Positions 30,501 through 39,785 of a stretch of DNA of 41,993 nucleotides are shown one piece after another. Source of the DNA: a virus; the IMG/VR virus record IMGVR_UViG_3300050026_000207, positions 1-41,993 of that record, one strand, 5' to 3'. Each line of letters opens with the position of its first letter. Positions within the stretch are counted from its first letter, which is position 1. The translations under genes and the position numbers were made by a program. A model generated the notes under the pieces. It searched no databases and was not told where the DNA came from. It saw only the letters and a program-made list of their open reading frames with translations.

Positions 30501-30686
30501 AATACTCAAACGCCCGACGTGATACCTGGAAGTTCTCCACCGTTATACACTGGCGACATAGGACTCGACTTTGAATCTTTCTTTGCGGAGTTGTGGCAAC
30601 CGATTCTTGTACAACAAGTCCCACTCCCCTATATGCTACTTGCTTTGGTTATTGATACTGACACACAGGCGGGGAAATCAGAATGA
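27546..30686 (+). CDS. Tail tubular protein B-like (nozzle), with insert domains
   Basis: 1046 residues. The N-terminus GELSARAFGRFDQTKPIFRD and GPAFYRPGSQYVA are typical of podovirus tail-nozzle proteins. A Gly/Thr-rich insert (about 200-460) holds carbohydrate-binding-like modules (AANTQYIPGDYVTFGGSTYVC, WKLGSVFQPGHVGSIWQINN-type). TAPAHGLSNGQRIRIDGV (near 800) is the FCCH-like domain seen in such proteins. It ends with a phage-nozzle-like C-terminus (QVPLPYMLLALVIDTDTQAG). The inserts make it larger than T7 gp12. Confidence 0.72.
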   Translation: MNSTFEKTSFTLGELSARAFGRFDQTKPIFRDGAAILENFLFMQNGPAFYRPGSQYVATAGQVAPVRLEPFEYSISQSYILEFGNQYLRFFANGGIIESGGSPVVLSSPYFQPDLWQLQTAQKQDVSYITHPNHPPYKLVRTSANSFSLQQVNFLGGPFLDSNVSDVTITSSADTGATTLTATIPAWAANTQYIPGDYVTFGGSTYVCLQTNYSGNILNLTSNTPATIANDATVGTLAWTLPANTANNSGGSTVATEYLKFTNFGFAIPAGATIVGIVVNATLVGSYLGGTHYPYFPSNLVSDNSIKLVKGGTVGGTEHANGQMWGSGGGWQVGGITPNLPAVNTYGTASDMWGETLAATDVNASGFGVALSASILAGGTATVNSVSITVYYTTAAFANDLAAGYWKLGSVFQPGHVGSIWQINNTVGALQWTANASYPVGFIVYFNGVTYKCLVANTSSSSFLADLAAGDWVVFGGTVLITGYTSPTVVTGVVQGSADGTVGNLGMGGAATTVWAEGAWSAVRGYPTCCCFHEDRLVFANTTYQPNTFWGSAVGGYENFSPGGTADSDAYNFTSSVGQAIRWLKSTQQGLRMGTTAGTVTAADAGNAGITPSTPPTITLGVDYAVAPIDAQLIGAYSFFIQANLFLLRQLVYDWTISSDKSEDMTLLADHILRDGGGAIQMARQESPNDRLWIPRLDGQMAIMTRNVEQQVFGWVRYIAGATSGGNGTYNSVAILPVDGADDAVYVAVSRVVNGTPVQFIEMFTPELFNNSWEPCRLDASLSINNPITITGISVASPGVVTAPAHGLSNGQRIRIDGVVGMTFPGLNPVNNFVITQSINGFPYLVANVTTNTFTLTDEFGTPISTVLCTPYLSGGAVRAMNTTFTGLDYLDGEYVSVVADSGLPAAQQTFLVAGGQITLPNPAAVVHIGLPYTGTLKLLPLGEAIQGMTTQTKKKKVYKIVARVWQSSGGQFGDNLNNLYKQIYNTQTPDVIPGSSPPLYTGDIGLDFESFFAELWQPILVQQVPLPYMLLALVIDTDTQAGKSE

Positions 30687-31189
30687 GCTATCTCGACGAC
30701 AACTTACCAGATTTTTCAACTTTGAGTTTACCGGAAGATGGATTATTGTTTTCTGATTCTTATTCAGCGGATTCTCCTGCGGCTTCATCTGGTGGCATTG
30801 GATTAGGAACTGCAATAAAAGCAGGTTCGTCTATAATGGCGGGCGTCGGGGCGTATATGCAGGGACAGGAGATGGCCGGGGCGTATGAGTACAATGCCAG
30901 TCTTGAGTTGATGAAGGGACAGTTTGAGGTTGAGGAGATTAGCGGTGCGGAAGCGTCAAAATTGTCAACTCAAAAAGCAGAGTACGCAAAGGCGGGAGTT
31001 GAACAATCGGGGAGCGTTCTTGATGTGGCTTTGAATACAGCGACGAATATGGAGTATGATAAGCAAGTGGCTATGTTTAACGCAAAGTCGGCGGCGAATA
31101 TGGACGAATACGAAGCGAAGATGGCGAAGTCCAAAGGTGATATGGGATTAAGCATGGGAATATTGGGAGCGGCAGTATCATTACTATAA
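30683..31189 (+). CDS. Internal virion protein, gp14-like
   Basis: 168 residues. GIGLGTAIKAGSSIMAGVGA is followed by a long Ala/Gln helix (AEYAKAGVEQSGSVLDVALN). This is the usual pattern of the smallest T7 ejection protein, gp14. Overlaps the nozzle stop by four bases. It would be released into the cell envelope during DNA ejection. Confidence 0.65.
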   Translation: MSYLDDNLPDFSTLSLPEDGLLFSDSYSADSPAASSGGIGLGTAIKAGSSIMAGVGAYMQGQEMAGAYEYNASLELMKGQFEVEEISGAEASKLSTQKAEYAKAGVEQSGSVLDVALNTATNMEYDKQVAMFNAKSAANMDEYEAKMAKSKGDMGLSMGILGAAVSLL

Positions 31190-31199
31190 GAGGTGTATC

Positions 31200-32648
31200 G
31201 TGGCAAAAGTCCCTGTAGAGAATTATCCAACAGAAAAATTAGACCCTACTCCAATTAATCCTAAAACTGCGGCTACTCTCGGTGGTGAGGTTGTTGACTT
31301 AGCAGAGGGCATTGGTGCTATTGGCGATTACATGAAGAAGGTTCAGGGCATGACGGATGTTCGTAACGGCCTTACTGGACTTAATGACGATGCAAATAAA
31401 ATTCATAATCAAATATTTCAAGACCCTGATTTAGATAATGCCGGAGAAAAGGCGAGAGATTTATTTGCTAAGGCAGTTGAATCCAGAGCCAGTGCAATCC
31501 CCGACGCAGAGGCAAGGAATAGATTTTTAGATAGAGCAAGTTCAGTTCAAGACAGAAGTCTTACCACTATCAATTCAATGATAGAGAATAAGAGAATTAA
31601 GGCGGCTAATACGGGCATGACCGCCTATGGAGAATCTTTTATTCAGAATTATGCTAAGAACTTAAATCATCCTGGATTACAAGAACAGGCAATAGAAGAT
31701 TTAAAATCAGAGGCCGCCCTTCATCAACAAATGATAGGACAGCCTAAAGAACTTTTAGATTCGTATGTAGCGAATACAATTTATAAAGCTAAAAATGCGG
31801 CACATACATTTGATATAGAAATAGACCCTCAAGCCGCTCTTGAGAGAATTAAGAACGACAAAGACCTCACGGCTAAAGATAGTATGAAATTGCAGAATGA
31901 GGCGACGAGTGCTATTAAGAGAAATGAGGATAAGTCTAAGAAATTATTAGATATAGCCCAGAAGAAGAATCTCGACGATGCCATGATGAAGAACTCTATG
32001 GGGAGTTTGCGTCCTGATAAAGCAGAGGAAATGTATTACCAGAAACAGATTAGCGAGAAGGGCTATCAAAGTCTTTTGAAGAATGGTGTTTCTCCCTATG
32101 TCATTAACGCTAAGACCGACCCCGATAAATACAATGATGCCGTTAAGATGTTGCTTGACCCGAAAGTTTCCGACGATAAAAAGAGAACGTCTTTAATTGA
32201 TATGAACAGCGACGGAACCCTTGCGACATCCGATATGAAACATTTATATCAACTTCATCTTATTCCTAACAAGGGTGAATCAGAATCACTTGGACAGACC
32301 CAACAGGGTAGAAAAGATTTGCAGTTGCTTGATAAGGCGGAGAAGGATGATAAGCAATTAAAAGAACGTGGCAAGTCCTTACAAGGCGCTTGGGATAGAA
32401 TCTCTGGACATAGCGACGACCCGCATAATGTATCTGACTTATTACAGAAACTACACAGCGACCTTGCTAAAGAACAGAACGTAACGCCGGAGATTATTGA
32501 GCAAAAAACTACTGCGGTAATAAATAAAGATAATATGAATAAAAATCCCCGCGTAGTTCATTCTTGTCCTAAAGATGGAAGTGTTTGTATGGACGCTATG
32601 GGTAATAAAGCGAGAGTATTCCCCGACGGACGTATTGAGGCTATCTAA
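31200..32648 (+). CDS. Internal virion protein, gp15-like
   Basis: 482 residues, mostly long helices (KGEKARDLFAKAVESR-type), no Cys until the C-terminus. GTG start with AAGAGGTG upstream. Position between gp14- and gp16-like genes fits the T7 order. A short C-terminal VHSCPKDGSVCMD hairpin-like motif is distinctive. Confidence 0.62.
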   Translation: MAKVPVENYPTEKLDPTPINPKTAATLGGEVVDLAEGIGAIGDYMKKVQGMTDVRNGLTGLNDDANKIHNQIFQDPDLDNAGEKARDLFAKAVESRASAIPDAEARNRFLDRASSVQDRSLTTINSMIENKRIKAANTGMTAYGESFIQNYAKNLNHPGLQEQAIEDLKSEAALHQQMIGQPKELLDSYVANTIYKAKNAAHTFDIEIDPQAALERIKNDKDLTAKDSMKLQNEATSAIKRNEDKSKKLLDIAQKKNLDDAMMKNSMGSLRPDKAEEMYYQKQISEKGYQSLLKNGVSPYVINAKTDPDKYNDAVKMLLDPKVSDDKKRTSLIDMNSDGTLATSDMKHLYQLHLIPNKGESESLGQTQQGRKDLQLLDKAEKDDKQLKERGKSLQGAWDRISGHSDDPHNVSDLLQKLHSDLAKEQNVTPEIIEQKTTAVINKDNMNKNPRVVHSCPKDGSVCMDAMGNKARVFPDGRIEAI

Positions 32649-35600
32649 TGCCCTTCGACATTAACACAGCAGTTGCAGTTGATAGTACACCTGAAGCCAC
32701 TAAGCCTACTGGAAAGTTTGATATTTCTACTGCGAAGACTATTGATAGTGATGGGGGAAAAACTGCGTATGAGAATTTTAAGACTCCTCAAGTTCAACAA
32801 GGGAATGAACCTAAAGGCACTACAGGTTCTTGGAAGGATGAAGATTTCCTTAATGCCACTATGCACATGGCAAATATAGGTTCATGGAAACTAATCGGAA
32901 AGCCTTTAGGTATTGGCTATGAAGGTGGCAAAGCTACTCCCGAAGAATCAAAGAGGGTTGATGAACAATATTCTCAACTTGAAAAGAATCATCCGATAGG
33001 TGCTGTTGTTGCGGGGACGGTTCCTTATATTGCTACCGCTCCTTTAGTACCGGAAGGATTGCTTGGATTAGCCGCACAGTTCGGGGGGCTTTCGGGATTA
33101 TCCGCTATTGGAAAAGCAAGGGTAGATGATGCATCAAAACCTTTAGGGGGCAAGGTGCTTGACGTAGCGAAGGAAACTGCGGAAGGGGCTTCGTTTGCTC
33201 CTATATGGCATTACTCCGCTCCGCTTGGATGGTTGGGCAAGGCATTTGTTCGTGGTACTGGCACAGGTACTCTTACCTCTATTTATGGCAGTAATTTGAC
33301 AGAGGCATTTAGGCAGGGTGGGACTATTGGTGCTTTATCTTTAATTTTTGAGAATCCGATGTTGGCTAAGACCGCTCTTGGCAGGGGGGTAATCAACAAG
33401 GTCAATAATGAATCTGAAACTAAGATTGCAGACCCCGAGAAGGCAAGTCCTCAAGAACTAAAGCAATCCATTATTCCCGTTGCGGAAGATATGTCTAAGA
33501 AGGTCTTTAGTAAGCCCAAGATAGTATCTGCCACAGTTAAACTTCCCGACGGAACGGAGATTCATGGAACGAGCCATGAAGATGCTCTTAATAAAGTTGG
33601 AATGGGTAAGGTTGATGTAGAAGGCAAAAGTAAATTTTGGCAAGATGCCGCCAGTAAAAGTATTGATAAAATAAATCAAGGAACTGTTAGCGTAAAGAAA
33701 TCAACCACGAGCAATAAATGGACTTATGATATTGGCGACGGGACAATTTCTCCTTCTCCGTTTTCTACTAAAGCTAAGACGGAAGAATATGCTCAATCTC
33801 AAAAAAACGAATCATTAAAATATTTAAAAGAGAAATTTGTTTCAGATAATCTTAAAGCAGACTTGCGTGGTTCAGAAGCTATTCAGGCACAAGAAGGGAA
33901 AGATTTTCAAGCTGGCTTCACAGTCCAAAACCCCGACGGCTCCACTAAATTTATCACAAGGGAAGAATCGAAACAAGCACCGTATAATCTTAAAGACGGA
34001 CGCTCAGAGGATGTTCAAGGTCTTAATCAACAGAAGTTTATGACACCGCCGGAAGAACCGAAGGTAGTTAATCCTGACACGTTATCGGCTATGGGCGAAG
34101 AAGGTAAGATGGATTTGGCATTAGTTCCGGGTGTTACGGAAACCGCCGAATTATTGTTAAGGTCAAGCAAGGAATTAAAGACAACCTTTACCCCTGCTGA
34201 TATTGGAGAGGCAAATGTTGCCGCTACTTCTCTCCGTGAGAATCTCGGAATCATGGCGAGAAATCACGACCAGTTTGAAGCCGCTTTAAGCAAAGCAAAG
34301 AAGATGTTTGATAAGGCAAGGAATGAAGATAACCTTGAGTTTATCTATAAGATGGAAGAGGGTACAGCGCAAGAATCCCCCGAACTCCAAAAAATCCATG
34401 ATGTTTTACGTGGAACATTGGACGCTAAACGTGAGGAAATAAGGGCTTTAGGAACAGGTAAATTAGATAAATTCATTGAGAATTACTTTCCCCACATTTG
34501 GGAAAAGCCAAACGCCGCAAAGAAGCTATATGACATGATGGCGGGTAAACGGCCTCTTATGGGGTCAAAGTCCTTCCTTAAACACCGTACAATCGAATCA
34601 ACAAGACTCGGCATTGAGAACGGCTTAACACCAGTATCTTATAACCCTATTGATATGACCATGCTTAAAATCCGTGAGATGGATAGATACCTCATGGGGC
34701 AGAAGACACGGGCTTCTTTAAGGAAATCAGGGATTGAAATGTTTGAGAAATTAGGGGAAACCCGTAAAGACAAACAGAAACCTGCGGGGTGGGTAAAAAT
34801 AAATGATGGTTCCTCTGACGTTATGTATGAGAATGATGCCGGAGAAATGGTGATAAGCGGTTCTTACTACACACAACCGGATGCCGCACGGATTATAAAC
34901 AATTATCTTTCCCCGGGGCTTCGTGGTAACTACTTCTATGATATGTATCGTGGCGGTGGGAACGTGATGAATCAGTTTCAGCTTGGGATTTCGGCGTTTC
35001 ACTTGGGATTTACCTCAATGGATGCCACGGTGTCTAAGGTGGCTTTGGGTATAAATAAGATTGCAAAGGGTGATGTTATTGGGGCAGTTAAGGAATTTGC
35101 GAAGGCTCCGTTTGCTCCGATCACGAATATATTAGAAGGGCGAAAACTCCTTGAGGCTTGGAATGGTAAGGACAAAGGCGAAGTAACCAACCTTATTGCA
35201 AGTTACATGGCTTCTGGTGGCGGTAGGGCAAAGATGGACAGTTTCTATAAGACGAGGGCAATAGAATCAATGCGGAAGTCTTTTAAAGAGGGCAAGGTCT
35301 TAACAGGCGTATTGAAGGTTCCCTTTGCCATTGTTGATAAGATGTCCCAGCCTATCATGGAGTATATTGTTCCACGTCAAAAGATGGGCGTATTCTCTGA
35401 TTTAATGAGAATGGAGTTGGAGAAGAATCCTGGGGCAAGCCACGAACAGTTAAGATCGATCGCACAGAGGGCTTGGAACAGCGTAGACAATCGAATGGGA
35501 CAGCTTGTCTATGACAACCTATTCTGGAACCGTACTGTTAAAGACCTCTCTATGGCCTCTGTCCGATCTCTTGGATGGAACTTGGGAACTATACGAGAGA

Positions 35601-36586
35601 TGGGGGGCGGAATTAAGGACATAACTTCTCCTATATTTGGTTTACTAAAAGGCAAAGAAGGCTTAGAAAATTTAAAATCCAGTATAAAAGGATTGGCAAA
35701 AGGGGAAGGAATTTCTTATCGAACTGCTTACGTTATGGCTTTACCTGTGGTTGCAGGGCTGTACGGAGCAATTTATCAGTATTTACACACAGGTCAGTTA
35801 CCACAAGAGCTTAGAGACTATTATTTTCCGAAGAACGGCAATATTGATAACAAGGGAAACGAATCACGGGTAAGCCTCCCGACCTATATGAAGGACGTTT
35901 ATCACTACACCACAAATCCCGTACAGACCGTTATTAACAAATTTAGTCCTATAAACAACACCGTCCTTGAAATGTTGGCGAATAAAGATTTTTACGGAAC
36001 GGAAATTCGGAATGTTGACGACCCTGTTATGCAACAAGTATTTGATGAATTAAAGTTTGTAGGTGGACAGTTTGAACCGTTCTCTTTCAGGAATCTTGGC
36101 AGAGATACAGGTAAGAGTATCTCTTCTCACGTTGAACCCTTCGTTGGTATTACCCCTGCTCCCTATGATATTAACATGACGAAGGCGGAGAAGTCTGCCT
36201 ATGAAATGTTTAAGAGTAATGTTCCTGCCGGTTCCCGAACAAAAGAGGAATCAGATGCTTCTAAGGTTCGTGCTAAATTAAAGAGTGAATATTTTGCTTC
36301 GGGAGATAAAGAGCCGTTGAATGACGCAGTTAAAGAGGGAACGATTACTAAGAAAGAGATGAGTGAAATTATAAAACAAAAGGGAATGACAAGCCTTCAA
36401 AGGTTTACGGAACATTTAAGCGCAAAGCAAGTAATGACTTTAATGGATAAAGCGACCGATAAAGAGAAAGAAGAACTTGAAAAGATAGTTGCGAAGAAAC
36501 GTACTAACGCTAAACGTGCGGGCAGTTGGACTCAAAAGATGGAAGATAAATATAATCAAATGGTAGGGGCTGATGACGTTAACTAA
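32648..36586 (+). CDS. Large internal virion protein, gp16-like
   Basis: 1312 residues, the largest gene. Helical, with a possible membrane-interacting region near 120-210 (VVAGTVPYIATAPLVPEGLL) and a central hydrophobic part (about 760-830). No obvious lytic transglycosylase motif at the N-terminus, unlike T7 gp16. It ends with many Lys/Glu helices. Start in TAATG overlap. It would form the trans-envelope channel used for DNA entry. Confidence 0.65.
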   Translation: MPFDINTAVAVDSTPEATKPTGKFDISTAKTIDSDGGKTAYENFKTPQVQQGNEPKGTTGSWKDEDFLNATMHMANIGSWKLIGKPLGIGYEGGKATPEESKRVDEQYSQLEKNHPIGAVVAGTVPYIATAPLVPEGLLGLAAQFGGLSGLSAIGKARVDDASKPLGGKVLDVAKETAEGASFAPIWHYSAPLGWLGKAFVRGTGTGTLTSIYGSNLTEAFRQGGTIGALSLIFENPMLAKTALGRGVINKVNNESETKIADPEKASPQELKQSIIPVAEDMSKKVFSKPKIVSATVKLPDGTEIHGTSHEDALNKVGMGKVDVEGKSKFWQDAASKSIDKINQGTVSVKKSTTSNKWTYDIGDGTISPSPFSTKAKTEEYAQSQKNESLKYLKEKFVSDNLKADLRGSEAIQAQEGKDFQAGFTVQNPDGSTKFITREESKQAPYNLKDGRSEDVQGLNQQKFMTPPEEPKVVNPDTLSAMGEEGKMDLALVPGVTETAELLLRSSKELKTTFTPADIGEANVAATSLRENLGIMARNHDQFEAALSKAKKMFDKARNEDNLEFIYKMEEGTAQESPELQKIHDVLRGTLDAKREEIRALGTGKLDKFIENYFPHIWEKPNAAKKLYDMMAGKRPLMGSKSFLKHRTIESTRLGIENGLTPVSYNPIDMTMLKIREMDRYLMGQKTRASLRKSGIEMFEKLGETRKDKQKPAGWVKINDGSSDVMYENDAGEMVISGSYYTQPDAARIINNYLSPGLRGNYFYDMYRGGGNVMNQFQLGISAFHLGFTSMDATVSKVALGINKIAKGDVIGAVKEFAKAPFAPITNILEGRKLLEAWNGKDKGEVTNLIASYMASGGGRAKMDSFYKTRAIESMRKSFKEGKVLTGVLKVPFAIVDKMSQPIMEYIVPRQKMGVFSDLMRMELEKNPGASHEQLRSIAQRAWNSVDNRMGQLVYDNLFWNRTVKDLSMASVRSLGWNLGTIREMGGGIKDITSPIFGLLKGKEGLENLKSSIKGLAKGEGISYRTAYVMALPVVAGLYGAIYQYLHTGQLPQELRDYYFPKNGNIDNKGNESRVSLPTYMKDVYHYTTNPVQTVINKFSPINNTVLEMLANKDFYGTEIRNVDDPVMQQVFDELKFVGGQFEPFSFRNLGRDTGKSISSHVEPFVGITPAPYDINMTKAEKSAYEMFKSNVPAGSRTKEESDASKVRAKLKSEYFASGDKEPLNDAVKEGTITKKEMSEIIKQKGMTSLQRFTEHLSAKQVMTLMDKATDKEKEELEKIVAKKRTNAKRAGSWTQKMEDKYNQMVGADDVN

Positions 36587-36719
36587 AAAAGTCATAGCAG
36601 TTGTCTTATCAACAATTTGGTGTTTAACTATTATCCTTTGGATTAAGGCCGGGCACAATTGGAATAACGCAAGAAGATATTTACATGAAGATAATTCACC
36701 AGAGGCGTATTACCCATGA
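36573..36719 (+). CDS. 48-residue single-TM protein
   Basis: MTLTKKVIAVVLSTIWCLTI, ILWIK, then a charged tail. It overlaps the end of the gp16-like gene by 14 bases and the next ORF by ATGA. First of three tiny coupled genes ahead of the ATP-grasp gene. Confidence 0.5.
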   Translation: MTLTKKVIAVVLSTIWCLTIILWIKAGHNWNNARRYLHEDNSPEAYYP

Positions 36720-36778
36720 GTAGCAACAAACGCAAACCAATAAGGTTAGAGGATTTAAAAGAGGAAGAGTTCCAATGA
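36716..36778 (+). CDS. 20-residue peptide
   Basis: MSSNKRKPIRLEDLKEEEFQ. ATGA overlap upstream and downstream. AGGCGTA lies before its ATG as a weak site; it may be translated through coupling. Basic start, acidic end. Confidence 0.4.
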   Translation: MSSNKRKPIRLEDLKEEEFQ

Positions 36779-36876
36779 TGCCGGAGTGTTACGTCTTTGA
36801 TTATATAGACGAAGATGATGTTTTTGACTTTGAGGAGAACGCCCCCGAAGGTGGGGAAGAGGAAGATGATGATTAA
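36775..36876 (+). CDS. 33-residue extremely acidic peptide
   Basis: MMPECYVFDYIDEDDVFDFE, then ENAPEGGEEEDDD. More than half of the residues are D or E. It has AAGAGGAAGAG upstream and overlaps the ATP-grasp start in another frame. It could be a substrate, a DNA mimic or a partner of the ligase downstream. Confidence 0.55.
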   Translation: MMPECYVFDYIDEDDVFDFEENAPEGGEEEDDD

Positions 36877-38116
36877 ATTTCTTGTCTATGATTTTGGATT
36901 ATACATGACCCAAGCAAATGCTCTTGCTGATGGCGGGAAGAACCGTGTAAAATATTTCACGCCTTGGGCCGGACGCGACCCTCATTACAAGGATTTTATT
37001 ATAGGAAAGGGTTTTGAGTATCTTGAAAAAGAATTATATTTTGAACCGTGGAAGAAATGGGCGGATGTAATAGTCTTTTTTGATGTAAGTGGCAATTCTA
37101 TTTGCCATGATTTAAGAGAACAATACGGAGATAAGAAATCTATTTGGGGTTGCGGTAAAGCGGAATTGTTAGAAAATGATAGGGTTCTTTTTAAAGAGTG
37201 GTGTAAGGAATTAGGATTAGATGTAAATAAATATGTGGTTGTAAAAGGTGTTACGGAGCTTAAAAAAGAACTTAAGAAGAGTAATGGGAATAGATATGTA
37301 AAAGTTCAAATATTTCGTGGCGATGTTGAAACATTTTTTTGTGAGGATTATGATAGCGGAGAAAGCATAATAGACCAAGAGATTATTCCTCATTTGGGAG
37401 TTGATAAAGAAGATTTTGAATTTATTGTTGAAGAGCCTATTGATAAAGTTGCGGAGCCGGGGGCAGATATTTTTTTCAACAAGCATGGAGTTCTTGGCGG
37501 TTTCTATGGTTATGAAGTTGATAAGGCGTTATATATCGGTAAGCGCATAGACGATGAATTACCAGAACCCTTGCAAGAAACATTGGACGCATTTACTCCG
37601 CTATTGGTTAAACTTGGCTACGCCGGTGCTTTAAGCACAGAAGAAGTTTTTAGTGCTGATGGGAAACATATTTGGATTGATGCCTGCCAGCGAATACCAA
37701 ATCCGTTAGGGGCTTTGTATGGTTGCAATAAAGTAATAAGTAATTGGCCTGAATTTGTAGCAGGGGTTGGTAGGAATGAATATATTCGTCCAGAAATAAA
37801 TTTTAAATATGTAGGCGCTTTCCCCGTATCTTCATGTTACGCAAAAGACAGCTATGTAAAAGTGGATATAAAGGATGAGGATAAAGTTAAATATCAAATT
37901 TGTTGTGCAAAAGAAAAAATTGTTAAGTCCGTTCCCGGGTGGGAAGTTGTTGGAGTTTTATTAGGATGGGGGAATACCGTTGATGAAGTTATCAATATGC
38001 TTAAAGAAAATGCAGAATATATTAAAGGACATGGAGTTGACACTTCTCCTGTTAATGCTATTGATAATGTTAAGGAAGTCATAGAAAAAGGCAAAAAGGT
38101 TGGTATAAATTTTTGA
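36869..38116 (+). CDS. ATP-grasp ligase (PurD/GARS-like)
   Basis: About 415 residues starting MIKFLVYDFGLYMTQANALA. A Rossmann-like N-terminal part, then DVIVFFDVSGNSICHDLREQ, then an ATP-grasp part: RYVKVQIFRGDVETFFCEDY, FEFIVEEPIDKVAEPGADIF, and the metal-binding IDACQRIPNPLG. This is the pattern of GAR-synthetase-like ATP-grasp proteins found in phages. These enzymes join a carboxylate to an amine or similar nucleophile using ATP. The substrate here is unknown. GAGGAAG precedes the start; ATG at 36866 is also possible. Confidence 0.78.
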   Translation: MIKFLVYDFGLYMTQANALADGGKNRVKYFTPWAGRDPHYKDFIIGKGFEYLEKELYFEPWKKWADVIVFFDVSGNSICHDLREQYGDKKSIWGCGKAELLENDRVLFKEWCKELGLDVNKYVVVKGVTELKKELKKSNGNRYVKVQIFRGDVETFFCEDYDSGESIIDQEIIPHLGVDKEDFEFIVEEPIDKVAEPGADIFFNKHGVLGGFYGYEVDKALYIGKRIDDELPEPLQETLDAFTPLLVKLGYAGALSTEEVFSADGKHIWIDACQRIPNPLGALYGCNKVISNWPEFVAGVGRNEYIRPEINFKYVGAFPVSSCYAKDSYVKVDIKDEDKVKYQICCAKEKIVKSVPGWEVVGVLLGWGNTVDEVINMLKENAEYIKGHGVDTSPVNAIDNVKEVIEKGKKVGINF

Positions 38117-38145
38117 TTGATTTATAATATTATTAAGGAGAGCTT

Positions 38146-39351
38146 ATGAAAAAACTATTTCTATCCCTCGCATTAGCCCTCGGAATCTTCGCAATTCCGC
38201 TACCGTCTTTTGCCACAGTGAGTTCTACCACGAACACTGTCCAGTATTCAGGGGACGGACATTCAACGTCTTTCTCTTTTAATAACAACGTCTACCTTGC
38301 TTCAGATTTAAATGTTTATGAAGTAACAGCGGGCGTTTCTACGCTATTAACGCTTAATACCAATTATTCGGTGTCTTTAACCGCAATTTCGGGGGTTACA
38401 GGGGCTTATACAGCCACGATAAATCTCGCGGGCGGGTCTTCCCCTGCCGGTGCTTTAGCGGTGGGCACGACACTTGTTATTGTGCGGAATATTCCCTATA
38501 CACAGCTTATCAATATCTCAGACTATTCGGCGACCCCTGCGGCGACTTGGAATCAGGCACACGACAGAGGGGTCATTTTATCGCAACAGCTCTTGAATTT
38601 AGTCAATCGTTCAATCCTTCAATCAGTAACAGCGACAACTCCGATAACTTTTCCCCCGCCCGTAGCGAGTAATATGATAGGGTGGGACGTAACTGGAACA
38701 ATTTTACAAAACTATGTACCGAATACTTCAACTTATATTTCTTTGCCTTTAGCGGCTTCACAGGGGGGTACGGGGTCAGCTTCAATTACGTTTCCCCTTG
38801 CTACGGCTAATGGTGGTACCGGCTCAACGGCAAACGCTAATGCGGCGAATGGGGTGGCAACATATGCATCTAATGGTAATTTTGGCATCGGCACTACCTC
38901 GCCATCTAAAATGCTCTGTGTTGGTTCTACTTGTCAGGCTTCAATAGACTCATCTGGCAATATTCTTGGGACTTCTACAACCCAACCCGCAGGGGACAAC
39001 TCTACTAAACTTGCGACGACGGCGTATGCGGACGCAAGCACACTTCATCAAACCGCCAAAGCATGGGCGAATTTCTATTGGTCAGGTTCGGCAGTAGTAA
39101 TCAATGCGAGTTATAATGTGAGTAGTATTACGAGAAATTCAGCAGGAACTTATAATGTAAACCTCACTAATGCTTTAACAGACGCTTACGGCGCGGTAGT
39201 AGCTAATGCACAGGACTCCACTACTTTAGTAAATTCTGCAACATTTGGAAACGTTATATCGTCAAGTCAGTTTTTTGTATATCACCTCGAAAATAGCGCT
39301 GGGGTTGATTGTGCTACAGGTTACCCCTGTTCAGTTGTAGTATTTAGATAG
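38146..39351 (+). CDS. Tail fibre with T7 gp17-like N-terminus and a signal peptide
   Basis: 401 residues. Sec-type signal MKKLFLSLALALGIFAIPLP, SFA, then a T7 gp17 N-terminal-like domain (NTVQYSGDGHSTSFSFNNNV to TLVIVRNIPYTQ). A Gly/Ser linker follows with NFGIGTTSPSKMLCVGSTCQ and QPAGDNSTKLATTAYAD, then a C-terminal knob-like domain (WANFYWSGSAVVINASYNVS, PCSVVVFR). The gp17-like part would attach to the tail. A signal peptide in front of it is unexpected. Confidence 0.8.
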   Translation: MKKLFLSLALALGIFAIPLPSFATVSSTTNTVQYSGDGHSTSFSFNNNVYLASDLNVYEVTAGVSTLLTLNTNYSVSLTAISGVTGAYTATINLAGGSSPAGALAVGTTLVIVRNIPYTQLINISDYSATPAATWNQAHDRGVILSQQLLNLVNRSILQSVTATTPITFPPPVASNMIGWDVTGTILQNYVPNTSTYISLPLAASQGGTGSASITFPLATANGGTGSTANANAANGVATYASNGNFGIGTTSPSKMLCVGSTCQASIDSSGNILGTSTTQPAGDNSTKLATTAYADASTLHQTAKAWANFYWSGSAVVINASYNVSSITRNSAGTYNVNLTNALTDAYGAVVANAQDSTTLVNSATFGNVISSSQFFVYHLENSAGVDCATGYPCSVVVFR

Positions 39352-39358
39352 GAGAAAT

Positions 39359-39772
39359 ATGAAAACAATTATATCTTTATTTATAGCATTTTTAGCCCTT
39401 ACGACTTTATCCTTTGCGATAACGACGTTTACTGATGGCGTTCCTCATACAATTTGCGTCCCCACAGGACTGACCTATACCGAGGTCGCTAATCAAGCCG
39501 CCCTAATCGCTATCCCGATTTATAAAGCACCCGTAGTCATAGCCCCCGCCCTCTGCGCCGACTACAATCAGTACATCGCTCTTACAACATCATTAGGTTT
39601 ACCAGCGCAGGCGACCACAGCACAGATACAGGGAGCCCTTACTGCAATGGAAGGTGACGGGAGTAACCAAGCTAACGTGAATAATGCTATAAAGATCGGC
39701 TTAGAATTTTTATCTTTAATGAATGACATCCAGCAAAACGGCGGTTCATGGAGTTCGATAACAAGTTGTTAA
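39359..39772 (+). CDS. Exported protein, unknown function
   Basis: 137 residues. MKTIISLFIAFLALTTLSFA is a clear signal, then ITTFTDGVPHTICVPTGLTY. The mature part is helical, Ala/Gln-rich, with Cys pairs (C near 36, 67 and at the C-terminus) that could form disulfides in the periplasm. Between two fibre-type genes; possibly a fibre chaperone. Confidence 0.6.
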   Translation: MKTIISLFIAFLALTTLSFAITTFTDGVPHTICVPTGLTYTEVANQAALIAIPIYKAPVVIAPALCADYNQYIALTTSLGLPAQATTAQIQGALTAMEGDGSNQANVNNAIKIGLEFLSLMNDIQQNGGSWSSITSC

Positions 39773-39785
39773 AAAGGAGAATAGT

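Noticed and set aside
36775-36876. Calling the acidic peptide a graspetide precursor
   Set aside because: The ligase looks GARS-like and there is no conserved leader motif such as PFFARFL; kept as a hypothesis only.
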